64,000 bases of DNA, taken from Phoenix dactylifera (Eukaryota > Streptophyta > Magnoliopsida > Arecales > Arecaceae). This document shows positions 50,602 to 63,364 of the stretch, one piece after another (position 1 is the stretch's first letter; every line of letters starts with the position of its first letter). Made by a program: the position numbers and the translations under genes. A model generated the notes under the pieces. That model did not search any database and was not told where the DNA came from. It saw nothing but the letters and a program-made list of their open reading frames with translations. The stretch is from positions 17,549,646 to 17,613,645 of the forward strand of contig NC_052399.1 in assembly GCF_009389715.1 (NCBI RefSeq), given 5' to 3'.

Positions 50602-51667
50602 TATCATAAAGAGAAATTATTGGTTATTTTATTACATCTCTGATGGGAGGAACATTTACCAAATACTGTGAATGTGGGTTTTATCAGAGGTTTACTGGAT
50701 GATACCCGGTTAAAGGTGAAAATATTATTAAGTTTGATAAAAATATTATTTCAATTCATATTTTCAAGCTTCATAAAGATGAAAACATGTTATGTAGATT
50801 GTGATAATAATAAAGTTCTATAAACTGAAAACCATACGACAAGTATAATTAGCATAAGAGTTGTCTTTATCCCAAAATATTCCTAGTAGATCGATTGATA
50901 ATACGCTTGTTAAGCATAGCTTGGATGGCTATAAATCTATCATAACCATCTAGCAATGTCTAAATATACAACACAAACTGATAAATAGACTTCCTTATAA
51001 TTGGAAAAAGGACCTCTTTTTTGAACTTAATTTTCTTCTGTAACCTCCTTACTTTTTTTTTAATTTTAATCCTCAATAGATGAAAAGGTCAGAAAAGAAA
51101 TTGCAGACGTAATGTCATCATCTAATTTGACAAAATAATATATTCAAAAATATTTTTAAGAGAATGCCCATTGCTAAGGGCACAAAGGGCTGATCACATG
51201 GTATGATAATATAGACAGTAATCCCATGCAGGCGTGGGAGAAATTGCAATTGTAGAAAGAATTCTCCTGATCAATTTATTTTGCTCTCCGGTTATTGCTT
51301 GAAACAAAAGTTGCGATCCATGGTTCCGCACTTACTGCCCCCTTCTGTTGTTTTCTCCTCTCCAAGGCTTCTCGAAGTAGCGGTGCCACAAAGATTAAAA
51401 AATTTCTATATGCCCTACTTAGTTTATAATCATGCCATTTTATTTAGGAGAGCTCTGGCTTAGGAGTCCTACGTCTTAGAATTTCTTACTTTTTTTAAAT
51501 CTAAACAACAATTTTTAAAATGTCATACTTTTTCCCAATTTCCCCTCCAAAAAGAAAACCTGCAAAATGCTCTCCTTCCCTGGAGTAAACAAGGCTTTGG
51601 AGAATGACATATTTATCCTCTTAACATAATGGCATATAATTTTTCCCTACCCAGCAAATGCCACAAT

Positions 51668-51936
51668 GGGGGCGTTTGGTATGGAGTGATCGTCCTAAGA
51701 TTAAGAGTGATGTGGATGGAGGTGATGAGATCACTGCGTTTGGTTGCACCACGGTAATCCTATGTAGCGGTGATCTTAAATCACCTCCACTCCTCAATTT
51801 ACCTCCCAACTCGGTGATGGGATATCCGTCCTTGAGGTCGAGAATCCAAGATCACCCCAGGGCAGTGATCCTGGGTTGAAAGTTAAAGATAAAAATACCC
51901 CTCAAGTTAGCAGAAAAATTGATATATCAATACCAT

Positions 51937-51975
<39 letters not shown>

Positions 51976-52687
51976 GTTGATATTATATATTATATTAATG
52001 ATATACATTATATTATAATATATTACTAATCATATTATTATTGAAGGATAATTTTAAATTCTAGTAGAAATATATTATTATATTTTATATTTATATAATG
52101 AAAATATTTAATATATTACTATATTACTCCTATTTACCTTATTTTTTCATCAAAATAATTATTAGTATTAAAAAATCTATTATAATTATAAATAAAAATA
52201 TTATTCTATATGAAAAATAACATATTTTTATAAGATTAATAATTTATAGGAGTAAAAAATATATTTTTATAGAATATATTAATAATTAATATATTGATAA
52301 ATATATTAATATTTTATTATAATATATTTTATATGATTAATAAATATATGATAAGAACTACTAAAAGTAGAATATGTGACAAAATTATGAAGTTATTATA
52401 GAAATTAGTATATTAACTTACATTTTTAATTCATGAGAATTAAAAATATATAAAAAATCCATCTAAGATATATTCAGAATATTTGTGGTATTATGTAGTC
52501 AATGATCTTGCATCTCCGTACCATACCAAACAAGTTACTCATAAATATCCGAAAATTTTTAATCACTGGATCATGGCCTACCAAACATATTGATCTTAAA
52601 TTACCGGAGATCAAATCACCCCAGCATTCGGATCACCAGGAATCTTAAATCACCGTGGTGATCCTGTTGGGGTTACCAAATGCCCCC
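51668..52687 (+). mobile_element. 1.02-kb MITE with GGGGGC(G/A)TTTGGTA termini
   Basis: The left end is GGGGGCGTTTGGTATGGAGTGATC. The right end is the reverse complement of GGGGGCATTTGGTAACCCC, one mismatch in the first 14 bases. AAT directly abuts both ends (51665-51667 and 52688-52690). Subterminal GTGATCTTAAATCACC phrases near both ends are palindromic. The core is TA-rich and non-coding, with a TA microsatellite at about 51940-51972. Termini resemble Tourist/PIF-Harbinger or hAT-like MITEs; a 3-base duplication favours PIF/Harbinger, although TWA would be usual. It lies between KPHMT and the WD40 gene. Confidence 0.8.
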
Positions 52688-53107
52688 AATAATCCCAACC
52701 GGTTGTCATCATATTTCCATGCAAACTTAAGATTTTCGGCATCCGGTTAAAATGAGGGCCCTTCGCTCTGTTCAGAACTGTTGTTCGGATTATTTAACTG
52801 GAGAATTGATCCAGATCTCATATGAAGAATTCTGAGATCTTATATTAAGAATATTTGCACAAGGATATGGTTTTCAGGCAATAGACACAGCAGAACGACA
52901 AATGTAATAGCACGAGAATGTCTCTGTACAAGCCCTACCTCATGCTTTTGACCAGCATCACCAACCTCTCACAAGGATAACTTTCACGGTCGCCTTGAAA
53001 AAGGCGCTCTCTTCTTTTTCCAACTTACGGATCTTCTAAAGTATGTGCTCGCTGCAACGACCATCAACCAGAAGGCAGTAAATACCAACTGTAGAAATGA
53101 ATTTTGA

Positions 53108-56100
53108 TCACAATTGAAATGTGCCCAAGTCTTGACCATGCCGAGTAAGTTTAACACCCCTCCCACCAATCCATTGAAGCCGATAAGAGAGATCAAGGTT
53201 GTGAATGAGCAGCTTCAGACTGTCTGCCTCATCCAGCTCCATTGCCCTATCCTGCAGAGATGAAAACCATACGTGGTGCTTCAAACTGGGGCGGAAAAAG
53301 ATCTCTTCATTGTTTAATCTTCTAAATGCTGAACTGAGTTAACAAAGTAAGGGCAGCAGTGAACGTGAGATTCCAGAGGGAATATACATGGATCCTACAT
53401 GCATCGGCTGAAGGGCCCTCATTAAGAGGAGGCTAGTTGTGTGGTTCGCATTATGTTTAGGCAGCATTCACCTATGCATCTAACAGCACATTATACAGCA
53501 TGACAAGCACAAGAGGCTACAAGTCTTCACTATTTGCTATGAAGTAATTTCATGATTCTTTATTTTAATACAAAATGCTTTTCTTTAAGAAAAATCTGGT
53601 TATAAGCAATCAAAGAATTTTCTTCAACAGCGACTCAGGCAAAGTCAAGGATCCAATGGCACTACACCAAGCATATTATGCTTCTACTTCTAGAAATGCT
53701 GCAAGAACCAAGGATGACATGCTAAAAAAAAATACGTAGGAAGAACTTGAAGATATCCCAAAAGATGTAGTAATTAATGTTCAAACACTGATAAGTCTGA
53801 TATACCTGCTAGTGTCATATATTATCTTTGCTTTCAAATTTTCCATTTCGGGCACAAAGTCATCAATATACATTTTCAGCAGGAACTCAAGTTTGGAATC
53901 ATGATTACAAAGTCGTAAACATCCTTTATGGCCAGAACTGTGTCAGTTTATATTTCACTTTGAATATAGAGCAAGCATATCAGCATGTAGGACAAAAAAT
54001 TATTAACTCAAAGCGCATTTCTTCATTGATTTCTATTAAAAAAAAAACTTTTCATGAGAGAGAATTGGATAAATCCATTTTCTATTTAAAAAATGTACAG
54101 ATCAATTAGGATAGGATAAGACAGTTTTCAGGAGCTGAATGGGAAAAATGCAACAGAATGCATAAGGAGAAGGGATACTATCATCGAGTCCAGCCACTCA
54201 GAACTTAAGGTACACTTGCAGCCCTTGATTAAATCACCAATAATTTTAAAGTAATCGCCAAAAGAAAAGATCTGAGGATTTTCCCTTGAAAGGAGCCTAT
54301 TTGGATTTGGAGGACATCTTTAAAATACCACGGTGTAGGAAATGTGTGAGGGGAAGACAATTAGAACATACTGGTCCAATGCTAATTGCATGTGCCATTT
54401 GGGTGACAAAACTTAATGGAGAATGACTTGAAAGTTGTGGGAAGAAAGGGGTAGCTGGAGGTGCAATGCCAATAAAAGGCCTTCATTCTCTCTTCTTGAG
54501 AACTCCAAGTAAGAGGAGGAAGTGTAGATCAAGATTCTAGAGTGCCATTCCTCACCAGCAAATACAGGGTGTACTGTGTCGGCTTAGTTCGGTACCACTA
54601 TAATATGGGGGCTCAATGTGTCTCCATACTGACGTGCTGTACTGACTTCAACAGCATACCATGTGCCAGTAGAGGGATGTGATGCACTTTACCATACCAG
54701 TAAGGTACTAATACAGGGCGCTATACCCAAGGCTTAAAACATTGGCATGGATTAAATTCTAAGTAGGCAAAGAGAAAAGAATAGATTTCTTTTGTCTCAT
54801 GGATGTACTGGGGCTAGACTTAGAAGATTCAGAAATTGTGACACCTGGTTTCCAAATCAGTAGTCTAGGCATATAAAAGGATAAGAAGGCTTTCTAAAGA
54901 TAAATAGTAGAGATCAAGGGAACACCAAATGTAGGTTCTTTTCACCTTCAAGGATGAGAAATTTTGTAAGGTTACTAGTAACATTTGCCGAAGAACATAA
55001 ATAAAATTTGTCATAAGAATGACCCTCAACTACAGTTGTCACCACCTTCGTCAAGAAACCTCGAGTTAAATTTTGATATCAGGTCCTTCAGGTGACATCA
55101 GCCTGCCTAGAATCCACTGGGTTGCATAGCTGCATATTCCACTTTGTGCCATTTAGAATGTCAAGAGAAGATATATAAAATGAATGCTCCTGTACTGAAA
55201 AGAATCAAGTATTGGGACACATCTTTTAAAATGGTTTGTAAGAAAACATGACCTAGTAAAAAGAATAAACATTTATGTCGTCTTGTTTATCTGATGTAAA
55301 ATGCAATTTGCTAGCAAAAGATCATTAAAAAACAAGGGAAAACAAGTCAGGGGAGAAATTCCGGGCAAAGATGCTTGAAAATCCAATATAAAGGAGAACA
55401 GTGACAGAATCAAGGAATGCAGTAGATTGGTGTAGAAAATCAACTAATCAATCAATAACAGTTTTCCTCAAACAAAAACAAATAAATAATTGACTTATTG
55501 ATGCATTTTAATGGAAAATTACCACTTGAAGATGTCACTAAAACATCCATTAAGCAGGTATAAGAAAGTAACAGACACTCGTAATATAAAAATGTCTTAA
55601 GTGCATCAGCTACCTGAGCATTGACCCCTTTAGTGTGCCCTATTATGTTTGCCATTATACTTGATCGAGAAGAATTAGGTGAAAATCCTTCCCATGGAGG
55701 AACAAAAATGAGTTTAGTGCATTGGACAGGAACAAGACTTCTGCTGAGCTTCTCCCACCAGGCCGTTCCAAGAGACCACCATCTAATCATCAGTCCATTC
55801 TCAGAGAAAGCAACGAGCCCCTATTTCAGGAGAGACCTTGTTAGAATACATGCAAGAATGAGCATTCTTGATTACATGGTATGGGCCTATACAACTCTTC
55901 AACTGTTCGATTTGCTGAAAAAAATTACAGGGTTATGCTTTCAAATATTAATGTTGTCAAACCTAAAACCTGTATCAAATGTAGGAACTGATGCTTGCAG
56001 TTTATTTGGCTACCAGAATACAACAGTGTAGTGAATTTCTGTGTGTTTGTGTGTGGTGATGTTTTGCGTATTTTATTGAAGTAAACCATTTATTAGGAAA

Positions 56101-57172
56101 CTGGAACTACAACTTGACAACTGAAGCATGTCCTTGAAAAAATAAGAAAAGTGTGCAATTTCAGGACAACGCCATCATGGAGATTTATGTAACAACAGAT
56201 GCAAAGCAAAGTTAATAGTCATGTTTGAAGATATCATTTAAAATATTCTAGAAAAATAATTAGCATCAATATGCCTTATAGCATCATAAACAACTTCTAA
56301 ACATAATATAGTATGACAAACTGTATTTTAGCCCAGCAGTTGCAGTCCACCTTTATTTTTTTGGAAGGAGATTCTGGGTTTCAACCTTGCGAGGTGTTTC
56401 CAAGCATATTGACTCCACCTAATTCTAATTAGTAGCATTCCCACCAATATACTCAAAATATTAAAAAGGAAGGTATGACATTCCATTTAGTAAACAATGG
56501 AAATGATCATTAAACAGGAGCTAAAATGAAGACTGTCATGCTACCAAAAATGCCAATGCATAAGACATGAACCAGCAGACACATCATGTACAAAAGAACC
56601 CAACGCAACCCAAATATCAGGATACTGGATACACATTTGCAAACATAGGTTCTTTAAATGCAAAATGTCTAGGATACTCAACCTCTCCATCTGGCGAGAA
56701 ACTCAAAGCTGTTATTGCTGTACTGATCCTTGAATTTGAAGCTCCTTCAAGCAAAATTGGAAGACCTGGAGGTCCACTTGCATCCAGAATCTTTATTTTT
56801 GTCACACTACAAGAAAACAAAAACATAATTATATCAACAAGAGAAAGCAAACTGTGAAAGAGTGTAATGTCAAAGTTGAAATCAGGTATTTATTAGACTG
56901 CATAAACACCAAGCGAAAGATCAAACATGATGTATGCTAACATCCCAAAACTTGTGCAAATTAAGCTCCAATTTTCAATCTGTAGCATTTTACATTGTTA
57001 TACACTATGGAATCCTCACATCTATTCAACCATTAACAAAGATTCTAATGTCTCAGATAAGATATCAAGCCTCAAATTTTTAGCAGAATAAGAACCATCA
57101 GCTGAATCCTGTTGAACTATCAAACAGGGCAATTTTATAAACAAAGGAAGCTAACAAATGCATGGACCCGAT

Positions 57173-57250
<78 letters not shown>

Positions 57251-59775
57251 CATTCCCCTTTATCTGATACAAGATATTAACTCAAGAGGACAATCATGTA
57301 GAGTCAATTTACTTAAAGGCCTTTCCTTTTAACTCAATATGGTTTGTTATTCTCTATAAGGAAATTTCAGAACCTACTTTTACAATCTTTAAACCAAAGG
57401 CCCGATTGTTGTGTCAGTTTTATGGATCAAGGTAACATCTATTAAAGATTGTGAATATTCATATCCAACAGAAAAATGTGACTCAACCCTCTGGCAAGAC
57501 AATTTTAGGCAAGAGAAGACCTACCATGAAACCCAAAAGGGCAACTGTTAAGCAGGGGACTAGTGATATGCCTTACACAGTTTAAGCTCATGAAGTTAGT
57601 GCTCAACCTTCTAAGTTCCTCTAAACTTGAAAAGAGTGAAGATAGATGTAAAATGGCCAGGTTTAGAACTGTTACAGTATCATTCTAAAGAAGCCACCAT
57701 ACGCTCATATATTATCATAAAGTTGATTAACTAGTAGAGGGTCTTGGATTAGATTGCCAATTTGCTTCTGAACAACTAACAACCTTACACTGTGTAGATT
57801 ATTACATCTTATTTGTCATTTATTTTTCAACATACCTTTCCACATCATATACACAAATAGTAGCACTGTGAATATCTCCAATAGCATCTCCAACAGCCAA
57901 ACGTGTTGCTCTCCCATTCAGAGCAATCATAGGAAATACACGTGCAATTTCCCTTAAAGCAAGCATTGAGGTGTGAAGGCAAACCTTGCGCATCACTAAG
58001 TTGCTAGGGTCCATGGTCTGTAAAACATAGCTTACAACCTGCAAAATCTGCAATTTGTCAGCAGGGTTTTTGATCCATATAATAGAAGGGAGACGAAGAG
58101 ACATAAAATTCATAAAGTGCACCATGCAAACTTGAATGTTTCCCATGTACAGAACTCTGACCATGTGTATACACCCTCCAGATGTGACTCATGATACCAT
58201 GTAAAAAATTACAGGTTAGAATGGTGGTCAAAAGGTCTGTATTCTCCTTTTGTGTCCAGTGTTATTCAGGTAAACACATGATACAGTTATCCAGGTGTCA
58301 AGTGTTCCAGCATCCAGAAGAATCTGATACAGGTACTTTCAAGGAATTTAGGACAAAAGCTGTCTTTATCTTAAAACTACTTGTGAAGAAATATATGGAT
58401 GATTTTAGATAATTAATCATTAATTGGAGAAATTGCTCCATAAGTTTATAGCACTGATGAAACAAAGGCTAAATGTTCTATTAGGCTTCGCAATGTTTAT
58501 ATAGAATGCCAAAAGTTGACATATACTGGTGACAGCATCATAATTGTATGATTTAAGGTGTCAAGGAATTTTATTAAGTGTCCAAGTGTTTGACATGATA
58601 AGAAAACTTTTCTTTTTTGAGAACACAAAAACAAAAAATAAAATGTCTAGGTGGCACTATACATATCACATTAGCAAGAAACCACTAGATTGTAGAAGTG
58701 AGAACCAACTAATGATTTTGTAATAACACTGTAATATGCATCAGAACTAATAGCCCACCAGCAAGCAAATTGTAGTATGATTTTTTATGTAGGTAAGTGG
58801 ACAAAGTTAACGTCCGAGACGTGACAATAAACAAGCATATGAAGAGAAACATAGAAACTAAAAGCCATCGTCATCAGTACTGATGTTAAACTGTAAATAT
58901 ATGTAAGAAGGAAATCACAAGAACAACTCTTTTATTCATTGTATCGAGCCAGTGGTAATACAAACCTTATCAAGATATGGAGCTAAAGGCTTTGGAGAGC
59001 CACGGACTACTCTGATAAGAGTTTTGAGTGATACAAGATGAACAGATGAATCAGAGGAAGTAGCCCAGATCTGGCCTTCTATTACATTTAGAAATCCTAA
59101 AACATCAGCCACTGCTAAACTAGGCAGAAGAGTCCCAACCAAAGCCTCCCGAATAGTAACAGCTACTGCTGGATTTTGTATCACATTACCATTCGGTGTG
59201 CCACCAAGACATTCAATCTGGAAAAAAATATCTCCAATAAGATGAGAAATTTCAGGGCCTAAGCATACTTTCCATGTGCTATCCATACCCTCTGCTAGAA
59301 GCTCTGCTGCAGTTGAGCTGTATAGGTCATTCATGGACATTACCAACTTAATTAGTTGGTTCACAACCTGCTTGGCAAGTATATCCTTTACTATGCTAGG
59401 GTACCAAACCACTAATGCTGCTGCAACAACGATATTTGAGGCCATCGCATCTTGGCTTGTCCCCCCAACCCATGAAGTCCACTCTTGAATCTCGAATGAT
59501 TCCATCCAGGAACCTATGCTGGATGTTTCAAAATCAGCACTGCCAAGGTTGTTACCGGACTTATCTGAGCCTGTGTAGGTACTTAAAGATATATCACCAA
59601 TATTTGAAAGAACATTCTCCTCTGTAACATCTAAAGGACTTGAAGGAGCTTCAGGAGATATGGTTTTCTGACTGCGAAGAGGATGTGGAATGGCACGTGG
59701 GGCTGCACAATGGAATAAAGAGCGTGCAGCCATGCGTACATGCTCATTAGGATCTTGCCAAAAACTCACTAAGAG
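53108..59775 (-). CDS. WDR7/rabconnectin-3-beta-like WD40 protein, C-terminal part
   Basis: Five consecutive minus-strand exons are supported: 59775-58966, 58038-57836, 56806-56683, 55820-55614 and 53251-53108, ending at TGA. They encode about 510 residues with matching phases. The first (270 codons, LLVSFWQDPNEHVRMAAR onward) is a helical HEAT-like region containing IEEWTSWVGG-type sequence (here IQEWTSWVGGTSQDAM) and AAELLAEGMDSTWK. The later exons carry WD40-like strands (ITALSFSPDGE, GLVAFSENGLMIRWWSLG). The end LLIHNLDLSYRLQWIGGRGV is the plant family C-terminus. It resembles Arabidopsis At4g11270. Animal relatives pair with DMXL proteins to regulate V-ATPase; the role in plants is inferred. 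The full protein should be about 1,400-1,500 residues, so most of the N-terminal WD40 part lies beyond 64000 or is absent. A small exon between the last two cannot be excluded. Confidence 0.85.
54565..54735. repeat. Dispersed repeat related to the 16.3-kb GTACGG family
   Basis: Phrases TTAGTTCGGTACCACTATAATATGGG, GTACTGACTTCAACAGCATACC and TTTACCATACCAGTAAGGTAC resemble the 16.27-16.56 kb repeat in content and order. It lies in the last intron of the WD40 gene. Ends are approximate. Confidence 0.4.
56333..56440 (+). mobile_element. Possible SINE-like unit
   Basis: TAGCCCAGCAGTTGCAGTCC (A-box-like) is followed about 45 bases later by CTGGGTTTCAACCTTG (degenerate B-box). The layout resembles a tRNA-derived polymerase III promoter. 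There is no clear tail or target duplication, so this is a weak call. Confidence 0.25.
57172..57250 (+). repeat. (CA)n(GA)n microsatellite
   Basis: A short CACACACACACA tract runs directly into about 30 GA units, with one interruption near 57240. It lies in an intron of the WD40 gene. Confidence 0.97.
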
Positions 59776-60527
59776 CTGCACATATCGTAAGCCAAATTAG
59801 TTCTAGCCCCAGATAAAAATTGAGCTGACAAGGTTTCAAGAATACAAGTCTAGATTCTGATTGTTTAAGCGATGATGTTTAAAGCCTAGCTGATCATAAA
59901 TGTTGAAAATGAAAAAAATAAAAGAAAAGAAAAGGCAAACACCAGAAAAACTGAGCATTGGCAAGAACTCATATGGCTTGGTAAACTAAGCTCAACAGGA
60001 AAAGAGAAAAAACTGGCACCTTTTAAGAACATTTTCTGTAACAAAAGTGACATTTTCATTAGAAAGATCAAAGAGAAAGCAGGAAATTGTTAATTAAGTG
60101 TCTGTTATTGCACATTGATTGATGAAGAGAAGTACATATTAAACTGTCACTTGAGTCCCACAAGAGAGGCAACAAACTTAAAAAAGAAGAGGAAAGAGAT
60201 AGAGAAAGAAATGCAAAGAATTAACAGGTTGAAACCCTCCTTTGTCATATATATGCAATGAACTCTTTAACTAAGACAATATGCTTAAAAGAAAATTAGG
60301 AAACAAAGTAGATAACAAACCAAAGGATCATGACATGGCATGGACTACATGCTATAGATTCATGCTGCAAAATTACCAGCACCACACTCACAAACATGAC
60401 GAATAAAAAATACATCCTGTAGGGCATAAGTCATGTGTATTAATCTAGTATGATAATGTAGCTCTATATTATAGTATATCAGCATGCATCAAATTGTGAC
60501 AGGCCAGCATACTACAATATGCAGCAG

Positions 60528-60569
<42 letters not shown>

Positions 60570-61004
60570 GAAATTGGTTCACTAGAAAAAAGGAAGGAGG
60601 TACCAAACCCATTATTTTTTTCTAAAGCCAATCCCACCATCATTTTCCAAAACATTGTGTCTCATAAAGTCAAGTTTTGAGATGGAAAAACATTCAATCA
60701 AGGATCAAACAGAATTTCTTAACACCCCTCATCCCCCGCTTTACACCCACAAAGACCATAATTTTATTTTAAACCAGATAAACTGATTGAGAAACATAAA
60801 TATATTTACTCTTCAGCTAATGTGTGGTTAAGCTTTAATATATAAAGATTTATTTCTGGTTTAAATTAAAAAAAACACAGTTTTTGATTTTCTCCCCCTT
60901 GAAACAATCAATGTATCAGAGAAAGACCTGAACTATTTTAGACTTTCAAAATGTTATTTGTTAGTAAAAGCTTGCTCATGCCACAAAGTGAAATATGTCC
61001 TTTA
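59776..61004. other. Upstream of the last recognised WD40-gene exon
   Basis: AT-rich sequence that should be intron if the WD40 gene continues to the right. No further minus-strand exon of that family was recognised between 59776 and 64000. A short plus-strand open piece after TTTGTTAG at about 60963 (SLLMPQSEICPLIQKI) runs up to the LINE fragment and may be a truncated exon. Confidence 0.4.
60528..60564 (+). repeat. (TA)n microsatellite
   Basis: About 18 TA units, preceded by GCAGCAGTAT. Of no evident function. Confidence 0.97.
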
Positions 61005-61990
61005 ATTCAGAAGATTAAGGTGACTTGGGGACATCTCCCGACCAGGGCCGTCCTAAGCAGGCGCGGGTTGAGCATTCCGCCGACCTGTTCTAGGTGCAAG
61101 GTGGAGGAGTCATTCTATTTCAATATGATCGAGATGTGCGGGTGTGGAGACTTTTTGATATCCTGCCGAAGGCTCTGCACTAGTCTGGCTCCTTTACCTA
61201 GGCGCTCAGGAGGTGGTCCGGTACGCCTCAGACCCGGCATGTGGCCATCAGGGCTACTTATGTTGCTTATCACATTTGGCTGGCTAGAAACTCTTGGATA
61301 TTCAGGGAGAGCAGTTCTATGCCAAGGCTCGTCTTGGAAAGGGTCCAAGTGCAGGCTGCGAAGATCACCCAAGCAGGTCCGCCTGGCGGGCTTTTGATAG
61401 CTTGGGGCACCTGGGACTCTGTCTCTGTTCGTGTAGCGTCTTGGATGGTGTACATCACCTGAAAGCCCCCACCCCTGAGCTTCCTCAAGGTCTACTTCAA
61501 TGGATGTGTTTTGGATGGTGGCAGGAGGGATGGCGTGGATTTTGTGATCAGACGCCCGGACTCTAAAGTGGGGGCAGCCGAAGGAAGCTCGGTCTTCGGC
61601 ATCTCAGTCTCTGGGGCGAAGCTGAGGGCAGCTTGGGTTGATTTTTGTCATGCTCGGCATGTGCTGCGGGCCAATGCCATCCTATTTTAGGGTGACTTGG
61701 CCATAATGATCGGTTAGATCCGGAGGCGTCCTGGGACGCCAGGAGACGCCACCCTCTGCTTCAGGACATCTGAGGCATGGCTAGTGGCAGTATCACCTTC
61801 AGAGCAAAGCATCTCTATATGGAAGCTAATGGAGTTGTGGACTTGGTGGCTTCCTTTGTGACAAATCACTCTGAGGGTTCTTTGGACTGGCGAGGGAGAG
61901 TTGTCTCTGGCGCTTCGTGACTTATTGTATTTTGACTTTTTTGGATGTATTCATACTACAATTGTATGAGTCATCCGGTGTAGCAAAAAA
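61005..61990 (+). mobile_element. LINE fragment: zf-RVT and RNase H regions
   Basis: The start encodes HLPTRAVLSRRGLSIPPTCSRC, the zinc-binding reverse-transcriptase region (zf-RVT) of plant L1-type LINEs. An RNase H (RVT_3) segment follows, with GRRDGVDFVIRRPDSKVG and ISVSGAKLRAAWVDFC. The end reads TTTTTGGATGTATTCATACT...GAGTCATCCGGTGTAGCAAAAAAATG, a short A-tail. Frames are broken by stops and shifts, and the reverse-transcriptase core is missing, so it is 5'-truncated and inactive. It is a sister of the 21.3-21.7 kb remnant and lies in the same orientation. Confidence 0.8.
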
Positions 61991-62255
61991 ATGATTTAAG
62001 ATGACAGTGAATATTTTTTATGATTTTCATGTTTAGTACTTTCGTTAAAGAAATGTTACGTTTTCTATCCATTTAATCACTTAGTGTATTTAAGAAAGTT
62101 CTTTTATTGAAAATAATTTTCCTTGACTTGATTGCAAGTTGGTAAGGGACTACATTTTTCTCCTGTGGCAATTAAGATTCTCATGTTTCACACAATTAAG
62201 AGGAAAATCACTAGAGAGACATTGACCCATGGTTGGTGGAATCATCCCAAACCGC

Positions 62256-62700
62256 CTGGTTCGGAGCGTCCCGAGGTGTACCGGCGGCGGATCAGAATGG
62301 TTTCGGCAACGAAAACGAGACCGACGATAGAGAGGGAGAAGGAGGACAAGGAGGAAAAGAGAGAGGCGGAGGAGGGAAAAAGAGGGAGATGAAGGAAGAG
62401 AGAGGAAGGTGGAGGTCGAAGAGCCGCCGCACGAAGGCGGCGGAGGTCGGAGAGCCGCAGAAGAGGGGCTCCACCTCCGGTCCCCTTTCGAAATAGGGGA
62501 CCGAAGGGGGAGCCCCTCCTCCGCCTCCTCCGCGCGGTGGGTCCCCGGCCTCTCCCTTCTCTCTCTCTTTTGCTCTTTCCCATTCTCCCTCTCTCCCGCT
62601 TCTTCTACTGTGTCGGTACAGGCTCGGCATGGTAAGGCGCAGGCCTGTACTGATCCGTGCCGCCGGGCAACCGGTCCGAGGCCCGGTACCGGCACAATAG
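62256..62700. repeat. GC-rich foldback element
   Basis: A purine-rich arm (about 62325-62420) and a pyrimidine-rich arm (about 62520-62600) flank a nested palindrome. CGGTCCCCT (62478-62486) pairs with AGGGGACCG (62495-62503) around a TTCGAA-centred loop, and GAGGGGCTCC (62463-62472) pairs with GGAGCCCCTC (62509-62518). The outer ends (GGTTCGGAGCGTCCCGAGGT... and ...CGGTCCGAGGCCCGGTACCG) are also partly complementary. The overlapping open frames on both strands are by-products of this symmetry. Its GC content is far above its surroundings. Confidence 0.75.
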
Positions 62701-62763
62701 GCACTGCATTAACTTGCTAAATTTTGGAGAAAAGTTGTTAGAAATATATTTTCTTCTAAAAAG

Positions 62764-63364
62764 AAGTCATTCATGCTGCTTCCCTCCTTGCTAGTTTATG
62801 TGAAGATACTTGGATAAAGAACAATGCCTTACAGGAAAAGTTAATAGACTACTTTTTACCAACTTTTCTACCTACACATACTCAGACACACATAAATAAT
62901 ATACACAAATTTGTTTCTGTGTGTAAAAACACTGCATTGTTCCCTATGAAAGCCCACAGATATGCATCTCCATTATGGAACCCGCTTAATACCCTGCGTT
63001 CCCTAGTTATATTTCTAGGGTGCTCTTCGTGAAATGGTGATCACTTCTTTATTATATAAAAATTTCTAGTTTTTGCAAGAATGATGAGATGAAATATCAA
63101 ACTGCAAAATTTTCTTTGACAGGAATGTCTTGGATTCACTCAACTTTTAAGCATATTTTGTTCAGTCTCATATTCAAGCAGTCAGAGGAAGATATTTATT
63201 CACATCAAGCAGTTAAAGAAATCTTGAGCATTTTATCTATGTTTAATGATGAGTTGATGACTACACTGGGATATAGAGAAGATGCCAAACCATTAGTATA
63301 TTATGCAACCTGGAGTAAAGGAGGCTTTATATCTGGAACTTTCTCTGCAAAATTGCGAGTATAA
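62764..63364 (+). CDS. Unidentified plus-strand exon pair
   Basis: Two blocks join in phase: 62764-62839 (after TCTAAAAAG; VIHAASLLASLCEDTWIKNN) and 63070 onward (after AATTTCTAG; KNDEMKYQTAKFSLTGMSW, QSEEDIYSHQAVKEILSIL, NDELMTTLGYREDAKPLV). The second ends at TAA 63362-63364 or, if spliced again, at a GTATAA donor at about 63358. The composition is helical and ARM/HEAT-like. I do not recognise the protein. It runs opposite to the WD40 gene, so it is a nested gene, a separate gene whose other exons are lost or outside, or a pseudogene. No start exon was identified. Confidence 0.4.

Noticed and set aside
56801-56820. CACTACAAGAAAAC, which looks like a CACTA transposon end
   Set aside because: It coincides with the reverse complement of a WD40-gene splice acceptor (TTTTCTTGTAG), and no subterminal repeats or partner end are visible.
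62150-62720. Six overlapping open frames of 70-180 codons on both strands
   Set aside because: They arise from the symmetric, GC-rich foldback element and encode low-complexity Arg/Glu/Ser/Pro runs.
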